A stretch of 64,000 nt of DNA from Sipunculus nudus (GCA_026874595.1 CM049306.1:87307142-87371141); one strand, 5' to 3'. Counted from the first letter of the stretch, positions 1 to 14,347 are shown. Notes: generated by a model not told the origin, from the sequence alone. Numbers and translations: made by a program.

Positions 1-2150
1 CATTTCTTTAAATACGCCAAGACTTCCGTCTGCAGAGCGTTTCCTTTATTTCCGGCTACATACAATGTCTCAGCTGTTTGGGTGGCGGTGTCGCGCACGT
101 GACAGGGTTTACCCGGACCGATTGTCGTCTGCTGTGCCCGACTGGTTTCCGGTTCCTGAATATCTGAATGAAATAACTTCGATGTACTAAATTGCTTGTC
201 GGATAAATCACCCGCTGAGCACATATGCTGGACACTCCCGGCAGAGCCTGGATAATAATACTGATGTTTGTCAAAGCTTGGCCACGAATTGCCGGTATAT
301 TTTGTCATGGCTATTAGCTGGCTTCTGTAAGGTGGGTTGCTTTCAGGAGGGGATGTAATAATAGATGAATGCGGTTGGGCTGATTTCCTTGTCGTGTTCA
401 CATTGTGACTGATATCTTCATGATCTGTCTTGTCGCGCAGGGGCTCCTCGGCGTGACGATTTTTAATCAGCAGAGAGTCCTCAGCAGACATTGCTATCAT
501 CTCGCATTGGCCGGAGTCTGTCAGTAGAGACTCTAGTTCATGTGACCAGTCACCAGGTGGCGCTTCTGGTTCGTCTGCCCCACTGTCACTGGTCAGTAAT
601 TGTAGACAGTCACTGGTCCGTGACAACAGTAAGCGGTTACTTACCATGAAATACGGGGATGGTTCATCAGCCGCTGCGTCTATATCCGGAGCAGAGAAAC
701 TACCGCGCACGCGCGATCGTGCTGAACACCTCGTATACAGCCTCGTTTGGGCGCGGCTGGTACGTCCGAGGTGAGCTTGTATGTTCGTGTATACGGCAGC
801 ACCTTCACAATCGCTGAATTCCAAAACCTTACTCATTTTGTGCATCTCTTTTTGTTTTCGTAACAGGAAGACGTTTGGAGAATCGGGTGGTGTGCCACTT
901 GAGCTGGAGTTTGGCACCACACTCAGTCGCAGTCTACGTGAAGCTCTTATTGGCTTGACGGACCTCGTTGGTAAGTCGTAATAGGGTAATTCCGGTTTGA
1001 CAAAACAAGACCTACACAGTAATTTACCAAACGCTCGGCGGAAATCACGGTTCAAACAAGGATATATAACAGGGTTCAAAAAGCTGTTACAGTACCCGAG
1101 CCAAAAGAAAACTTTAAACAATGAGTCTGATATATTGCATGATTTGCACACTTCTCTCAAGAGATAGCAAGAAAAAAACGGAAACCAACACAGAATGAAC
1201 ACACCCACCACTATAGCCAAGGTTTTGGCGGCCTTCTTTTCCTTTGCAAATTTCCGTAGGCGTTTACTCACTGTGGTTTTGCTGCGTTTTTTAACATCCC
1301 TGATGGCGCCCTCATGGGAAGTCGAGCTGCTGCTATTCCGGCTAGCCTTGCGTTGTATATAAAGTAGTGCGCTCTCTTTCCATGACCCGCCGTTCACGGC
1401 ACTCTCCGCTTTGTATCCATTACCACGGACCGACCCTAAACTGGACCCGGCTTTTATCTTTTTAGTTTGTCTTGCCGCCGTGGTGTATATTCGAGAGTAT
1501 ACCACAAGCATCACTACGAGAGGAATGAAGAAAGATCCCAGAGACGAATAAATTACGTATCCCTTACCGGATGTTAGCTCGCACTGATCCGGGTCCATCC
1601 TCTCATTTCTCCATCCAAACACTGGAGGGACTGATATGAGAACGGATAGAGTCCACACAGCTGCTATAGCGATCAGAGCTCGTTTTGTAGTACTTATGTT
1701 CGGGTAACGCATTGGTTTGTTAATTGCTAGGTAACGATCCACGCTAATCGCCACAAGATTAAGTATCGATGCTGTGCAGCACATCACGTCAATAGCACAC
1801 CAGAATACACACATGTAATGCCCGAATACCCAGTGGCGTAAAATCTCATATGTAGAAGACATGGGCAGAACCATCACCCCGAGACCTAGATCAGATACTG
1901 CTAACGATACTATGAAGTAGTTAGTGACACTACGTAGGGTTCTTATATGTATAACTGCATAAACCACCAGCGAGTTACCAATGATTGTAGCGGCCACAAG
2001 GAGCGTCAATACAACCGCTAGTATAACAGTCTCCCCTAGTCCACGTCTTTCCGCTTCGCTCTCTGTGACGACAGAATCATTAGAAGAGGTCTCATTAAAC
2101 CCAACTTGATACGGCATTTGATAGCTGCTGGAGTCACCAAGCGGGGCCAT
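1..2150 (-). CDS. Alpha-1-adrenergic/octopamine-like amine GPCR, C-terminus off the left edge
   Basis: Rhodopsin-family receptor for a biogenic amine at the plasma membrane, expected to couple to G proteins (Gq-type inferred from alpha-1 likeness). The frame is open from ATG 2150-2148 to base 1, 716 codons with no stop; an in-frame TAA lies about 50 bases upstream with no ATG between, which fixes the start. Visible landmarks: N-glycosylation sequons N19 and N24; N59 (1.50); LAVSD with D87 (2.50); disulfide cysteines C114 and C190; amine-binding D121 (3.32); DRY 138-140; W166 (4.50); catechol-type serines S202, S203, S206 before P210 (5.50); KFAKEKKAAKTL just before TM6, very like alpha-1 receptors; CWFPFF with W322; F349, W350, Y353; NPVIY 359-363; C379/C382 as possible palmitoylation sites. 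The tail runs from about 384 past 716, long for this family, Ser/Thr/Pro-rich. Seven helices lie in one exon. Octopamine versus adrenergic-like pharmacology cannot be decided here. Confidence 0.93.
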   Translation of the reverse strand, partial: MAPLGDSSSYQMPYQVGFNETSSNDSVVTESEAERRGLGETVILAVVLTLLVAATIIGNSLVVYAVIHIRTLRSVTNYFIVSLAVSDLGLGVMVLPMSSTYEILRHWVFGHYMCVFWCAIDVMCCTASILNLVAISVDRYLAINKPMRYPNISTTKRALIAIAAVWTLSVLISVPPVFGWRNERMDPDQCELTSGKGYVIYSSLGSFFIPLVVMLVVYSRIYTTAARQTKKIKAGSSLGSVRGNGYKAESAVNGGSWKESALLYIQRKASRNSSSSTSHEGAIRDVKKRSKTTVSKRLRKFAKEKKAAKTLAIVVGVFILCWFPFFSCYLLREVCKSCNISDSLFKVFFWLGYCNSFLNPVIYPCLNRDFRRAFGKLLCRSCFVKPELPYYDLPTRSVKPIRASRRLRLSVVPNSSSSGTPPDSPNVFLLRKQKEMHKMSKVLEFSDCEGAAVYTNIQAHLGRTSRAQTRLYTRCSARSRVRGSFSAPDIDAAADEPSPYFMVSNRLLLSRTSDCLQLLTSDSGADEPEAPPGDWSHELESLLTDSGQCEMIAMSAEDSLLIKNRHAEEPLRDKTDHEDISHNVNTTRKSAQPHSSIITSPPESNPPYRSQLIAMTKYTGNSWPSFDKHQYYYPGSAGSVQHMCSAGDLSDKQFSTSKLFHSDIQEPETSRAQQTTIGPGKPCHVRDTATQTAETLYVAGNKGNALQTEVLAYLKK
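639..647 (-). promoter_or_regulatory. Possible cryptic or alternative splice donor inside the receptor tail
   Basis: On the minus strand the bases read ATG|GTAAGT at codons 502-504, a perfect match to a strong eukaryotic 5' splice site. The reading frame nevertheless stays open for another 214 codons, so it may be unused or may produce a shorter or alternative tail. No matching acceptor can be assigned within the window because the gene runs off the left edge. Confidence 0.3.
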
Positions 2151-2520
2151 CACCAGAAAACATGCTTTGTGCGGTAAACGAATCCGACCAATTTAGCGAG
2201 TTTCACTGAACAGAACGCGGTGACCAATCACCAGGGCCAGAAAGCGGGCCACTGTTTCAGTGTGAAACAGCTCACACGATTAGTCAATTGATCAAAAAGA
2301 TGAACAAATGCCCAGCTGTATGAGGTAGCGAGCCGATAAGATAAGGAAGAGAGAGCCGTGTGAGCAGTGATGAGGGGCACCGGCTTATCTGATGGTCTTG
2401 TTGACGTGCTTGCTCCTTGACGTCGTAGTTCTCGTCTGAGCCATGGCGATGTCTTCCAAGTTAATCCTGGGGCTGGCTTGCTGCCCGAATTTGATTTCGT
2501 TCTAGTTAGCAATGCGCCTC
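2151..2520 (-). promoter_or_regulatory. Probable 5' untranslated / promoter-proximal region of the receptor
   Basis: This stretch directly precedes the receptor start and is visibly richer in G and C than the sequence to its right. It holds an upstream ORF of 94 codons (2512-2228, minus strand), out of frame with the receptor, and a CRE-like half site TGACGTC near 2418. No TATA box or transcription start can be called. The assignment rests on position and base composition only. Confidence 0.35.
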
Positions 2521-4307
2521 GCGGGATCTAAAAGACATAGTGCAATGAATTCAGGACCCGTATTAATCATTCACCACGTGATCCAGAAAGGAAGATCGGC
2601 ATGACAAGATGTCGCCGCTTCTTTTGAAAACGATTCAGCAGGTTATATCCTCTTTGACTTTAATATACGTTATCAGTGCCTCGTCTTTTACACGAGAAGA
2701 ATTAGTTTTGCCAATTCATTGTGGTGACTGAATGAATAGCAGCCATCAGTATTTTCTCACATGCTGCCCTAGCGTCTCAATACAAAACTCGTTGGCCTGC
2801 TTTTTTCAGATCCTTGCGGTAGTTTACACGATTCCTCACATATTATGGAATTATCCTAACAAATCACTTAACACGAGCGGATCAATATATCCTTTGGAAT
2901 CTGTCAAGAACAGTCCACGTGGTGCAGCCTTTCCTGTTAAATCGATAGGAATGCTGTATACTGTAGTTCCATGGCCTTCAGCACCAGACTTTCTATTCAA
3001 GCATAAATTCTCCTGAATAAATAGATCTTTAACTGTAGGAAAAAAACTTTCTCCAAAACTTTTGAAACAAACACTTGTATATATCCCACTAATTTTCAAA
3101 TCACTTTCATAGATTTGTATAATAAAGAATTATACAAAAAAAATTCAAGAAGACAGTTTAAAATCATTTTAGCAATAACACCATCTGCCCAGTGTTTAGT
3201 TGTAATTGCCTCCCACTGTGAAACCTGCTACCATGATCAGTACTCCAGGAAATAACGCCACGTGAGCAGCACCTAAACGGGTCCCAAAAAGCTGTTATAA
3301 TTCCCGATATGTTAGAGAATTTCCGTATAGTTTTTATCCGGGAATTGTGCCACCTAGGCGCTTCTCGTTTACACTTAGCACGTAATGTCACAGGGTTAAG
3401 TCTTACTTATTGTTCCTCTTAGCAGCCTGCTCCGGACACAGCGTGGTGACACACCTAACTGGCTTCCCTACAGCCGGCGGTCCATGCTACTTCTATACCT
3501 CATTTCTTTATGCAGCTACGTAAATAATGTTGGTTCTGCTTCTCATTACCTGACCCGGTGTCCTGGTGCTTCCTTTTTACATAATCATCCAGGATATAAT
3601 ATTATCTTTCAGTCATATATATACTTAATCATAAATTAAAAAAAATCATGATATTAGTCTGCACTGATGATAATGGTATTGTAAATGTTTATCCATCAAG
3701 ATGTACTGTGGCCGCGGGTAATAAAGTGATGTTTGTCCTGCACGTGGGCAATTGGCTGGGACGTACACTGGTAAACGACATGGGTGGCAGATCGCTGAGG
3801 GATCAGGCCACCCGGTTAGGGAACTGTCTGATGGAATATCCCCGGGAACTAGCTGCGTGAACGCCCAGTGTGGTCCAAGCATAAGACTGCTTCCTATATT
3901 GTTGTTCATGTTATTCAATTCCGCTGTGGTCTAAGTGACGAATACATCGAAAACTGTCATTCCTGGAAACTCGCAGCATGCCGGCAAACATCGCATGAAC
4001 TATCAGCTTCAATAAAATCAAACATTGAGTGAAGGTTTTTGTACAAAGTCATACAGAAGGGCTATATATGAAAGGTTTTATTTCTCAAGCTAAAAAACCC
4101 GTTAAGGCTAATTAATATAATAATTCCAGGTATTAGAGTTATGCAGCATGTAAGCTTTACACATTTATTTCTGTTCTGGGAATAAAATTAGAATATAAGC
4201 TTATTATTAAGAAACCAAACTGTTTTTACAGAGAAGCAAGATTTTCATTTTCAACATTGGACCACTATTTGTAAAAAAAAAAGGTCTCTGGTGTCTTGTA
4301 ATAAGGG
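2521..4307. other. Non-coding stretch, no gene recognised
   Basis: AT-rich sequence with short chance ORFs. The one stretch with protein-like composition is on the minus strand at about 3130-2851 (around 90 codons after a stop, ending at a stop), carrying FGESFFPTVKDLF and GLFLTDSKGYIDP. I do not recognise it, and no splice sites or start codon support it. Positions 3646-3934 are open on both strands but show no domain. Confidence 0.5.
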
Positions 4308-5264
4308 CAGGGGCGTAGATAGCGGGGGGGGGGGGGGGGGGATGGGGGATGCATACCCCCAGAAATTTAGGTGGGGGGGGATGGTGTGTACAATCACTCC
4401 CCCCCCCCCCAAGTTTCTATGGGGGAAAAGCAAAATTAAAGTTATAATGCAATATACATGCCAGTTAATAGAAATAATATTTATAACGAACGTTTTGAGG
4501 TATTAGAAGTAACAACTGTCTCACGTCGTCAAGCATTCGGCAAAAAGCACAGTAAACCAGCAAAAAAATAAACAATTTTATATAAAAAAAAAACTAAATT
4601 TACGGTATCTTCATAATCTTTACATCATTCTTTTCCTTAGGTTCTCTAGTTTTTTGATTGATTAGGCAAAATAAATAAGTCTATTTCAAGATTTTAGAAA
4701 TTTTATTGAATGAAAATCATATCTTCAAAATCGTTCCAATATAAGAGGTCAATGCAGACATAGTCTATAAATTGTGTATTGCATATGTAGGATACCAAAG
4801 AATTCTTGAACTAACAGGCATAGTTATGTATTTTAAACAATATGTACAGAGAAAAATAATAAGAAATTTCTAAAAAGGACAGATAAACCCAGAAAAATCC
4901 CTTACGAGAATAGTTAAGAATTCTTTTTTTTTTAAATTTATAACTATATTTAATATAGAATCATAACAACAGAATCATTGCAAACAAGCATTCATGTCAT
5001 AAAATTAAGTAGGCAGGTTTAATGGTCTTTTTAGTATATAATCAGTAAACATATAAAACAGCTCTACAGACGTATTATAAGAAAAGTTAGGAACTGAGAG
5101 GAAAAAAAAGATTGCAGATCTATCACAAATGTTCAGTTGTGAAAATTACTACAATTTTGCTTTTCTCCCATAGAAACCTGGGGGTATGATTGTATACACC
5201 ATCCCCCGACCTAAATTTCTGGGGGGGGGGTATGAATCCCCCCCCCCCGCTATCTATGACCTTG
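4308..5264. mobile_element. Foldback/MITE-like element with G/C-run terminal inverted repeats (hAT-like ends)
   Basis: The left arm (about 4308-4437) starts CAGGGGCGTAGATAGC, runs through long G tracts, AGAAATTTAGGTGGGGG, a GATGGTGTGTACAATCA core and TTTCTATGGGGGAAAAGCAAAA. The right arm (about 5157-5264) is its reverse complement with the same order of blocks, ending GCTATCTATGACCTTG. The interior is AT-rich without an ORF, so the element is non-autonomous. The CAGGG-type end suggests hAT, but no 8-bp target duplication is visible (AATAAGGG left, AAAATACA right). Confidence 0.75.
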
Positions 5265-5458
5265 AAAATACAAAATATTTCTGTCATGAAATAATAAGCA
5301 TGACAATTTGTTTATTGCTGAAAGGAGAGTTATAGACTGAGAGTTATAAAAATACACGTGGAAAACATTCTACAATGTACATTTTTGATTATTTTATCAC
5401 TAATTATTTATATATATACATATGAACACACGCATATGTATATGTATGTATGTATATT

Positions 5459-5460
<2 letters not shown>

Positions 5461-5513
<53 letters not shown>
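5461..5513. repeat. (TA)n microsatellite
   Basis: Uninterrupted TA dinucleotides, preceded by imperfect TATG/TATA sequence from 5409; a shorter run follows at about 5622-5643. Confidence 0.97.
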
Positions 5514-5515
<2 letters not shown>

Positions 5516-5643
5516 CCATCCCCCGCAGGTCTGAAGAACTGTTTACGCCACTGAATAAGGGTGATTTGGTATAACATATTATGAAGACCAATGAATGCAG
5601 CGATTTTCATCTGCATATATTAATATATATATATATATATATA

Positions 5644-6726
5644 TAATATATTTACATATATATGTGTGTGTAAATATAGATTAAAGATACAGAGACTACC
5701 GCATGGGCGCAAGGGGTCTATTTGATTCAGGGACAGAAGAAACGGTTTGCCCGTAATTTTACACCGATAAAAAAACAAGTGGAAATTTCTTGGCGACTGT
5801 CTTTTTCAGCTACAGCTGACAACACACTACAAAACACGACACTTAAACGAAAAGCGACATATATATTGATGTTTATGTATATGACGTCATACTCGCCAAG
5901 CTTACAGCTAACGAGGTAAAGAATCACTTTAATTCATATTGCTTTAAAAGAAATGATAATTCCCTGACTCTTGTGTTCCTGTTAAAAGTGTATTTTGGAA
6001 CAGATTTGGCAAGATCATTTATCAAGAAATTGGTTGACTATTGGCTAGAAATAAATTAGATATCTCTATTAAAACTAAACCAGGGAGAATATTATAGACA
6101 TTGTAAAATCATTTCTGTAAAGGTACATATATAGAAATGGAAAGACAGGATAAATAATTAGATTAAAGCTGCATTTCGATGGACCATTAAATAAGTTAGA
6201 TAAGATTAATTGGTAACAGATTAAAGCCTACAGATAAAACGCACATATGTAAGCGTGTATGCTGAAAAAAACTTTTAAAATACTATGTAAGATATAAAAT
6301 CTAAATGTCCACGTGACAAATAACGTATCGTAAAAAATTTTTACGACCTGCCTTATAACTGATTCTTGAGATCATCTTTCTTCGACTTTTTGCAGAAAAG
6401 GTCACCATTGTTATCATAGTAATCGAAGAATCGCTTTTTAATTGACCGATTTAATTGTTTTTCTGCAGGATAGGTTACCCGTGATATCATAGTAAACGAA
6501 GAATCGCTTTGTATTTGACAAACTAAGTTGAGATTAGTTGACGGGAGGGATGAATTATAAATATATCCAGTAGGTTCAATCTGATAAGAAATAGCAAAGT
6601 TACACAGACGATTTAATTAAAATTTATATAACTTATGAAGGAATTAATAATTTCATACTTAAGAACATGCTGACAATATTTTCATAATGTTATGGGGTGA
6701 CATAAAAGCAGACGGAATTAAAGCAT
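5644..6726. other. Non-coding AT-rich stretch
   Basis: No gene recognised. Two similar blocks occur around 6375-6440 and 6455-6520, each containing TTTCTGCAGRA...GGTYACC and ATCATAGTAA-CGAAGAATCGCTTT, which look like an old local duplication of about 80 bases. Confidence 0.5.
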
Positions 6727-6799
6727 GCTTTCCTAGCGAAGCGGTTGGTACGCCCGACTTGTGCGCCACCGACATGGGTTTGAATCTGATCAATCCCTG
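6727..6799 (+). tRNA. tRNA-like sequence, degenerate (tRNA pseudogene or SINE head)
   Basis: An A-box-like TAGCGAAGCGGTTGG at 6734-6748 and a B-box-like GGTTTGAATCT at 6777-6787 are 43 bases apart, the spacing of a tRNA. The expected acceptor-stem strands do not pair, so this is not a working tRNA. It is most likely a tRNA-derived SINE fragment or a dead tRNA copy. Confidence 0.4.
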
Positions 6800-9700
6800 A
6801 TCAACTTCTCTTTTTAACAATAAATGGTATTATATTATTTTACTTTCACTTTATCAATATTTGTTCCAGTCATGCCATTTAGGGAAAAAGTATTTACGTG
6901 TTCACAGAATTTTCTGCATGGACGGCTATACAGGGGTGCCAGAGAAGAATACAAAAAAAAACGTTAAAAAGCAGTCCGTTTTTACACGATTGTATTGTAT
7001 ACACTTACTAGAATGGTGCGTAGTAATGCGACTGCGACAGCCTAGACAAAACAATCATACTGGCTCCGCCCATTTAATCAGATACACATCAAAATTAAAT
7101 GGACCTTTCCAGTACCTTACTACTTCACAAGGTTAAGAAAAAGTATTTCTGTGCGATCGTCACTCCCTACAAAGCGGTAATACAATGCAGTCGTTCTATA
7201 TCTCCTTCGCTATTATCGCTGTTTTGTTTAGCAAGTTTCTCCAGGTTTCAACAGGCTGGCACAGTACAAGGAATTGTAATCAATCCAATGGGAGCGTGCT
7301 ATCGCACTGTGCACCTAACGGAACACCCTACTTCCACTGGTTAGATGCACTATGCGATACTTCTTATACAAAGCAGCGGTAATGGCGAAGGAGATCTGAT
7401 CCGACAGCAGAGTATAACCGCTGCGTAAGGAGTATATATATGCGTGATCCTTATTAAGAAAAATCAGCAAACAAACACAGGTGTAAAAATGACAACCTAA
7501 GCAGATCTAACAAAAGGGTGCGATGGGTGGAGATCCGTGTGCAGGAATTCATTTTTTCCTGTCTTTTGATATGGCGATTGCGTGGCTAAAAGTTTACTTT
7601 AGAGTTTTGAGTCCTGTCGCTAGGTCGGCTTCGTTATTAGCATTTTACTCGACGGACTCCATTAAATGCAGGTTTAACAAACGTGGTCTTTTTTACAGAA
7701 TTGTCTGAACAATTTCTTTTCATTAGGTTCGTGCTCGGAATCTTTGTTCCTGTTTGGTCCTTGGAGGCAAGAGAAAAACCTTTGACAGTCGTGAAAAACA
7801 CAAAATAGAAGATAAACTCGCATGATTCCAACGGCCATATTATGTCTTCAGTTTCACTAGACATATCTTTAATGCCATACATATCGTGATAAAACTTTAC
7901 CCACTCTTTTCATGACCCTTTTTTTGTGGTATATATATTGTTTTGATAATGCTGTGATGGTAGAGTCTGGGTAAAACCGTGACTTTCATGACGAGATGTG
8001 ATTGCATTGTTTTGTTTAACTATTTTCATATTAAACATTTACGTATTCGATATTCGAATTAACGTTATGCATTAATATAAAAAAATCATAACGCTTAGCA
8101 TGCCATTTTTACTTATGCCTTTGCTTCAGGAATCAGATAATTAGTTCCTTTTTTGGGGGGAGGGGGGGGGGGGGGGCTGACAGACAAACTGATAAAACAA
8201 TGTTTAATGCACGTGTCATGATTTTTCATCGTGTTTTACTTGTTTAGTGGTATAGTTATTGCATAAGATAGCACCTACGCGTCAAATATCGTCATTATTA
8301 CAGTACAGTTAGGATGGGAATACTTATTCAGGTTTATAATTATCATTTGAAAATTTTTTTATCCAGCCTGAATGTACAAAACAGATCAGAACCCGGTCGG
8401 ATTAATACGTCTCCCAGTACGAAATGAAGAATAAAATTGGCCATGAGCTTTATCTAGTGATTTCATGATTGTAGCCACGCAATTAGTTTAATGAATAGCA
8501 GTACTGAATACGCAGTTGGATAGCGGGTCGCATGATTAAATTTAATCAATTTATCTTGTTGCATTGAGGAAGCCTTCCCCAGGCTTGGTTTTGTGATAGC
8601 ATGGGTTCCGAGGGTTATTGGCCTTAAATAGAAATGCCTTGACATACCAACATGGTTTTCAAACACAGAAAACCAAAAACAAGTGGGGACTCCCGCGGGC
8701 GAACTGTGCAAGGCTTAACAAGACACGGAATCCTCTGCCATTCTGCCTGTAGTAGTTAAGCGGGAAAAAGGTCATGCTGTTTGACGGGTTGAGGAAGCAA
8801 AGCGCAGATCAGTTACGGTAAGAGAAACGCTCCGACCAAAAGATGTTCCTTGAAAATTCTCCTCATTAGAGAGAGCCCCACACGAAACTAATTAGTCCCC
8901 GGAGGGAGGGGATCAGCGCATCCCAATGATAAATCACGTCCGAGCTTTCTGCCTGATAGAACGGAATATAATGTCGGATGACCTTACAGAGCGCAACCTG
9001 CTCGGATCGCAAGGAGCCCTGGTATTATTATCGATTATCAAATGGCAATATTTTTTACTTTGTAAACAAACTCAATCACGCCACAAAGTCAGCAATTTAT
9101 CACGACACTGACACCGTACAAAATACTGTGAATAGCACTTAAAGGCTGGCCGTCTTTCGCGTCATCACGTCTACTTTAACGTCCATATACCCGTTTCTAA
9201 AAGCAATTTAATTTATCAGTACGACAGCTTCAGATTCCGGTCGCTGGATAGTTTTATCTCTGTGTAAACCACATGATGTATTTGTGTGTGAATAATAACG
9301 TAAAGTGCCTCTGACCGTGAACAACCGGCGACAGACACTGACAAAATACTTTACTGACCGCCAACTACCTGAAACTTGATTACAAGGGCGGATACAAGAC
9401 TAAAACGGCGGTGGCGCATCAACTGGGCTCAGGGGAATAAATGTAAAGGGAATTTAACTTAACATTTTGAGGTGGCCATTCCTACATATGGTTAATTACC
9501 CTTCTCCTTAGACACGTGCGTAGCTGTAGCTAGTGAATAAAAAATTAATCAAATAAATTTAGTTATCAGACAATACTCAAAAGTAATATTTAGTATAACC
9601 CATGATGTATTTTCTTTGACAAGCATACCGATATCTGATGTCCATGGTATCCAGCCCTTAGGGTAGATATTTAGTAGACGTTTCACACTCATAGAGATCC

Positions 9701-9929
9701 CAACAATGCTAGCATCGAATTATTAAGCAGATGTTTTTCCTAATTTAAACAACAGTTGTGTTTTCCCGAGACCCGCCTTGTTTGCTATGAATAATTTCGT
9801 CCTTCATACCAGCAACAGTTGCTTTATCTACTTACGTTTCTCAGAAGCAGCTACAACGTTAGCTACTGGTCTTAGTGATTTGCCCTTGGGTTCGCTGGGG
9901 GAAATAATCAGCTTTTAAACAACTAGAAA
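6800..9929. other. Non-coding stretch, no gene recognised
   Basis: Only short ORFs without domains. A G tract sits at about 8154-8176. The region around 8790-9120 and 9300-9430 is somewhat less AT-rich but has no recognisable coding signature. Confidence 0.5.
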
Positions 9930-10213
9930 TATGCATTCTAAAAACTGCAAGCCTCCGCCATGAGCACAAGGGCTCTCTACTGTGGGATGCTCCTAAAACC
10001 GTGTTTGCATTCACTTGTTCGGCCCATATTCCAAGGTTCATTGGTGCATAAGTGACTGTACATTTGTGAATATTCCTTAATTACCTTCCTGAATCCGGTA
10101 TATGTGAAGAATCCACACTAAAATATGATAGATTTTTACTGGCCCTTTCCATTTCCCTGAATATTTCATGAGATTCCGTTCACGATTGTGAACGAACACA
10201 CACACACACACAA
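9930..10213 (+). repeat. Dispersed RTE-tail-like repeat, copy A
   Basis: Begins ATGCATTCTAAAAACTGCAA-GCCTCCGCCATG, passes through GTTTGCATTCACTT, CCATATTCC, TGTGAATATTCC, a TTCCTGAATCCGG/ATCCACAC block and ATTTCATGAGATTCCGTTCA, and ends GTGAACGAACA plus a CA run. It aligns block by block with 11118-11418 and 21029-21328. The ending resembles 3' tails of RTE-type LINEs or SINEs that use them; the clade is inference. Confidence 0.7.
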
Positions 10214-11117
10214 GTACGGGGATGGCCGCATACCTTTCTGGCGGAGACAATTTCAATAAACTCATCAAAGCGCTTTTGTCTATCCAGATAAACATTCTTA
10301 CTAGAACATATCTACCGCTTTATACAGATCGGCAGCATATCTTAGCAACCCCCCCCCCTTCCTCCTTCTCCTCCTGTCCATTTAGCATTTCACAGTTAGT
10401 TATTACGTGATTCGTCTATAGTTTATGGGAATCGTTCAGTAGGTGTTGCGAAATCCGCATAACAGACTAACACACAAAGCGACATTGATGAAAACATAAC
10501 CTCCACTGCGGACGTATAATTAGAAGGTCAGACAGACACAGCTCATTTCAAGACCTCCGTCGAGGTTTATCGGCTGAGATAATACGCGCTCAAATGGGTG
10601 TTTAATTTGCAATATTCCCTCGGTCCTCGTCCGGTTACGACAAGTCATTATTAGATTACAGCTTTAGTCATGGCGTGACATGAGGAGTTCGAGCAAGTTG
10701 GTATTGTTTTATCAAACCTGAACACAGCATGCTGTCGGCATCACGAGATCTGATGTATGTTAAAGATCGCTTAAACAGGTGCATTGTCTTTTCATGGATT
10801 TTACCGGAAAGTCATGTGCAGCCAAACTGTTCTGCACGAAGTGTATAAGACTTAAAATCTACCTCAAACGAACACCAAACATGCATTAAACAAGAGATCT
10901 ACATTCTGCCTGGCATGGGTGTTTTATGTGAAAGAATACAAAAACCGCCCCTGCCCAGGGACACATCGTTTTGTTTGATACATAAGGTGGTAACCACGTG
11001 ACTTATGGATTTATTTTTACTTAGGCCCTGTGATAGTTCTCGACTCTGACGTGACCACAGACGAGATTCAGCGTTCATGTTATAACCATGATAGATTGAT
11101 GTATACAGAATTACAAT
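10214..11117. other. Non-coding stretch between two dispersed repeats
   Basis: No gene recognised. Around 10530-10690 the composition is less AT-rich, without an ORF of note. Confidence 0.45.
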
Positions 11118-11418
11118 TCTGCATTCTAAGGAATGCAAGCCTCCGTCATGAGGGGGTACCTATTGTGGGATGGTCCTTAAACAACGTTTGCATCCACTTA
11201 TTCGGCTCATATTCCCTGGTTTTGTTTTCGTGCAAAAGTGATTTTACATTTGTGAATATGCCTTAATTACGTTCCTGAATCCGGATCATGTGCCGAATCC
11301 ACACCAAACTCTAATCGATTCTTCATTGTCCCATTCCCGAACATTCATGACATTCTGTTCATTATTGCGTGAACTATTATGTTACATAATACCATGCAAA
11401 AACTCGCACACAAACAGG
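11118..11418 (+). repeat. Dispersed RTE-tail-like repeat, copy B
   Basis: Same order of blocks as copy A: TGCATTCTAAGGAATGCAAG, CCTCCGTCATGAG, TATTGTGGGATGGTCC, GTTTGCATCCACTTATTCGG, TTTGTGAATATGCC, CCTGAATCCGGATC, AATCCACACCAAA, CTAATCGATTCTTC, GCGTGAACTA, then CA-rich tail. The first blocks TGCATTCTAAGGAATGCA form a short hairpin. Confidence 0.7.
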
Positions 11419-11424
11419 GTTAAA

Positions 11425-11427
<3 letters not shown>

Positions 11428-11471
<44 letters not shown>
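11428..11471. repeat. (TA)n microsatellite
   Basis: Uninterrupted TA run directly after the tail of dispersed repeat copy B. Confidence 0.97.
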
Positions 11472-14218
<2,747 letters not shown>

Positions 14219-14284
14219 TTACGAAATTTAACTAGATACGGGTAATCCACAAGCGACTACGTGTATCCGCCGAAATCAGAGGGG
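14219..14284 (+). repeat. Shared element terminus flanking the 25-bp satellite
   Basis: TAACTAGATACGGGTAATCC, then ACAAGCGACTACGTGTATCC and GCCGAAATCAGAGG. The reverse complement of 31700-31765 carries the same sequence with few changes (AACTAGAATACGGGTAGTCG, ACAAGCGACTATGTGTATCC, GCCGAAACCAGAG). The satellite starts immediately after this block, so the array may be the tandem core of a transposable element whose end this is. Confidence 0.6.
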
Positions 14285-14347
14285 TACGGATGACACACCG
14301 CAGACCAAGAGATCGTGACACACCATAGACCAAGTGAACGTGACATA
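14285..14347. repeat. 25-bp satellite, left fragment cut off by an LTR insertion
   Basis: Two to three units of the type GACACACCATAGACCAAGTG precede the LTR. Joining this fragment to the sequence after the LTR restores an ordinary unit, so both sides belong to one array. Confidence 0.8.

Noticed and set aside
56-981. Short ORFs at 56-274 (minus) and 781-981 (plus)
   Set aside because: They are out-of-frame shadows of the receptor coding region.
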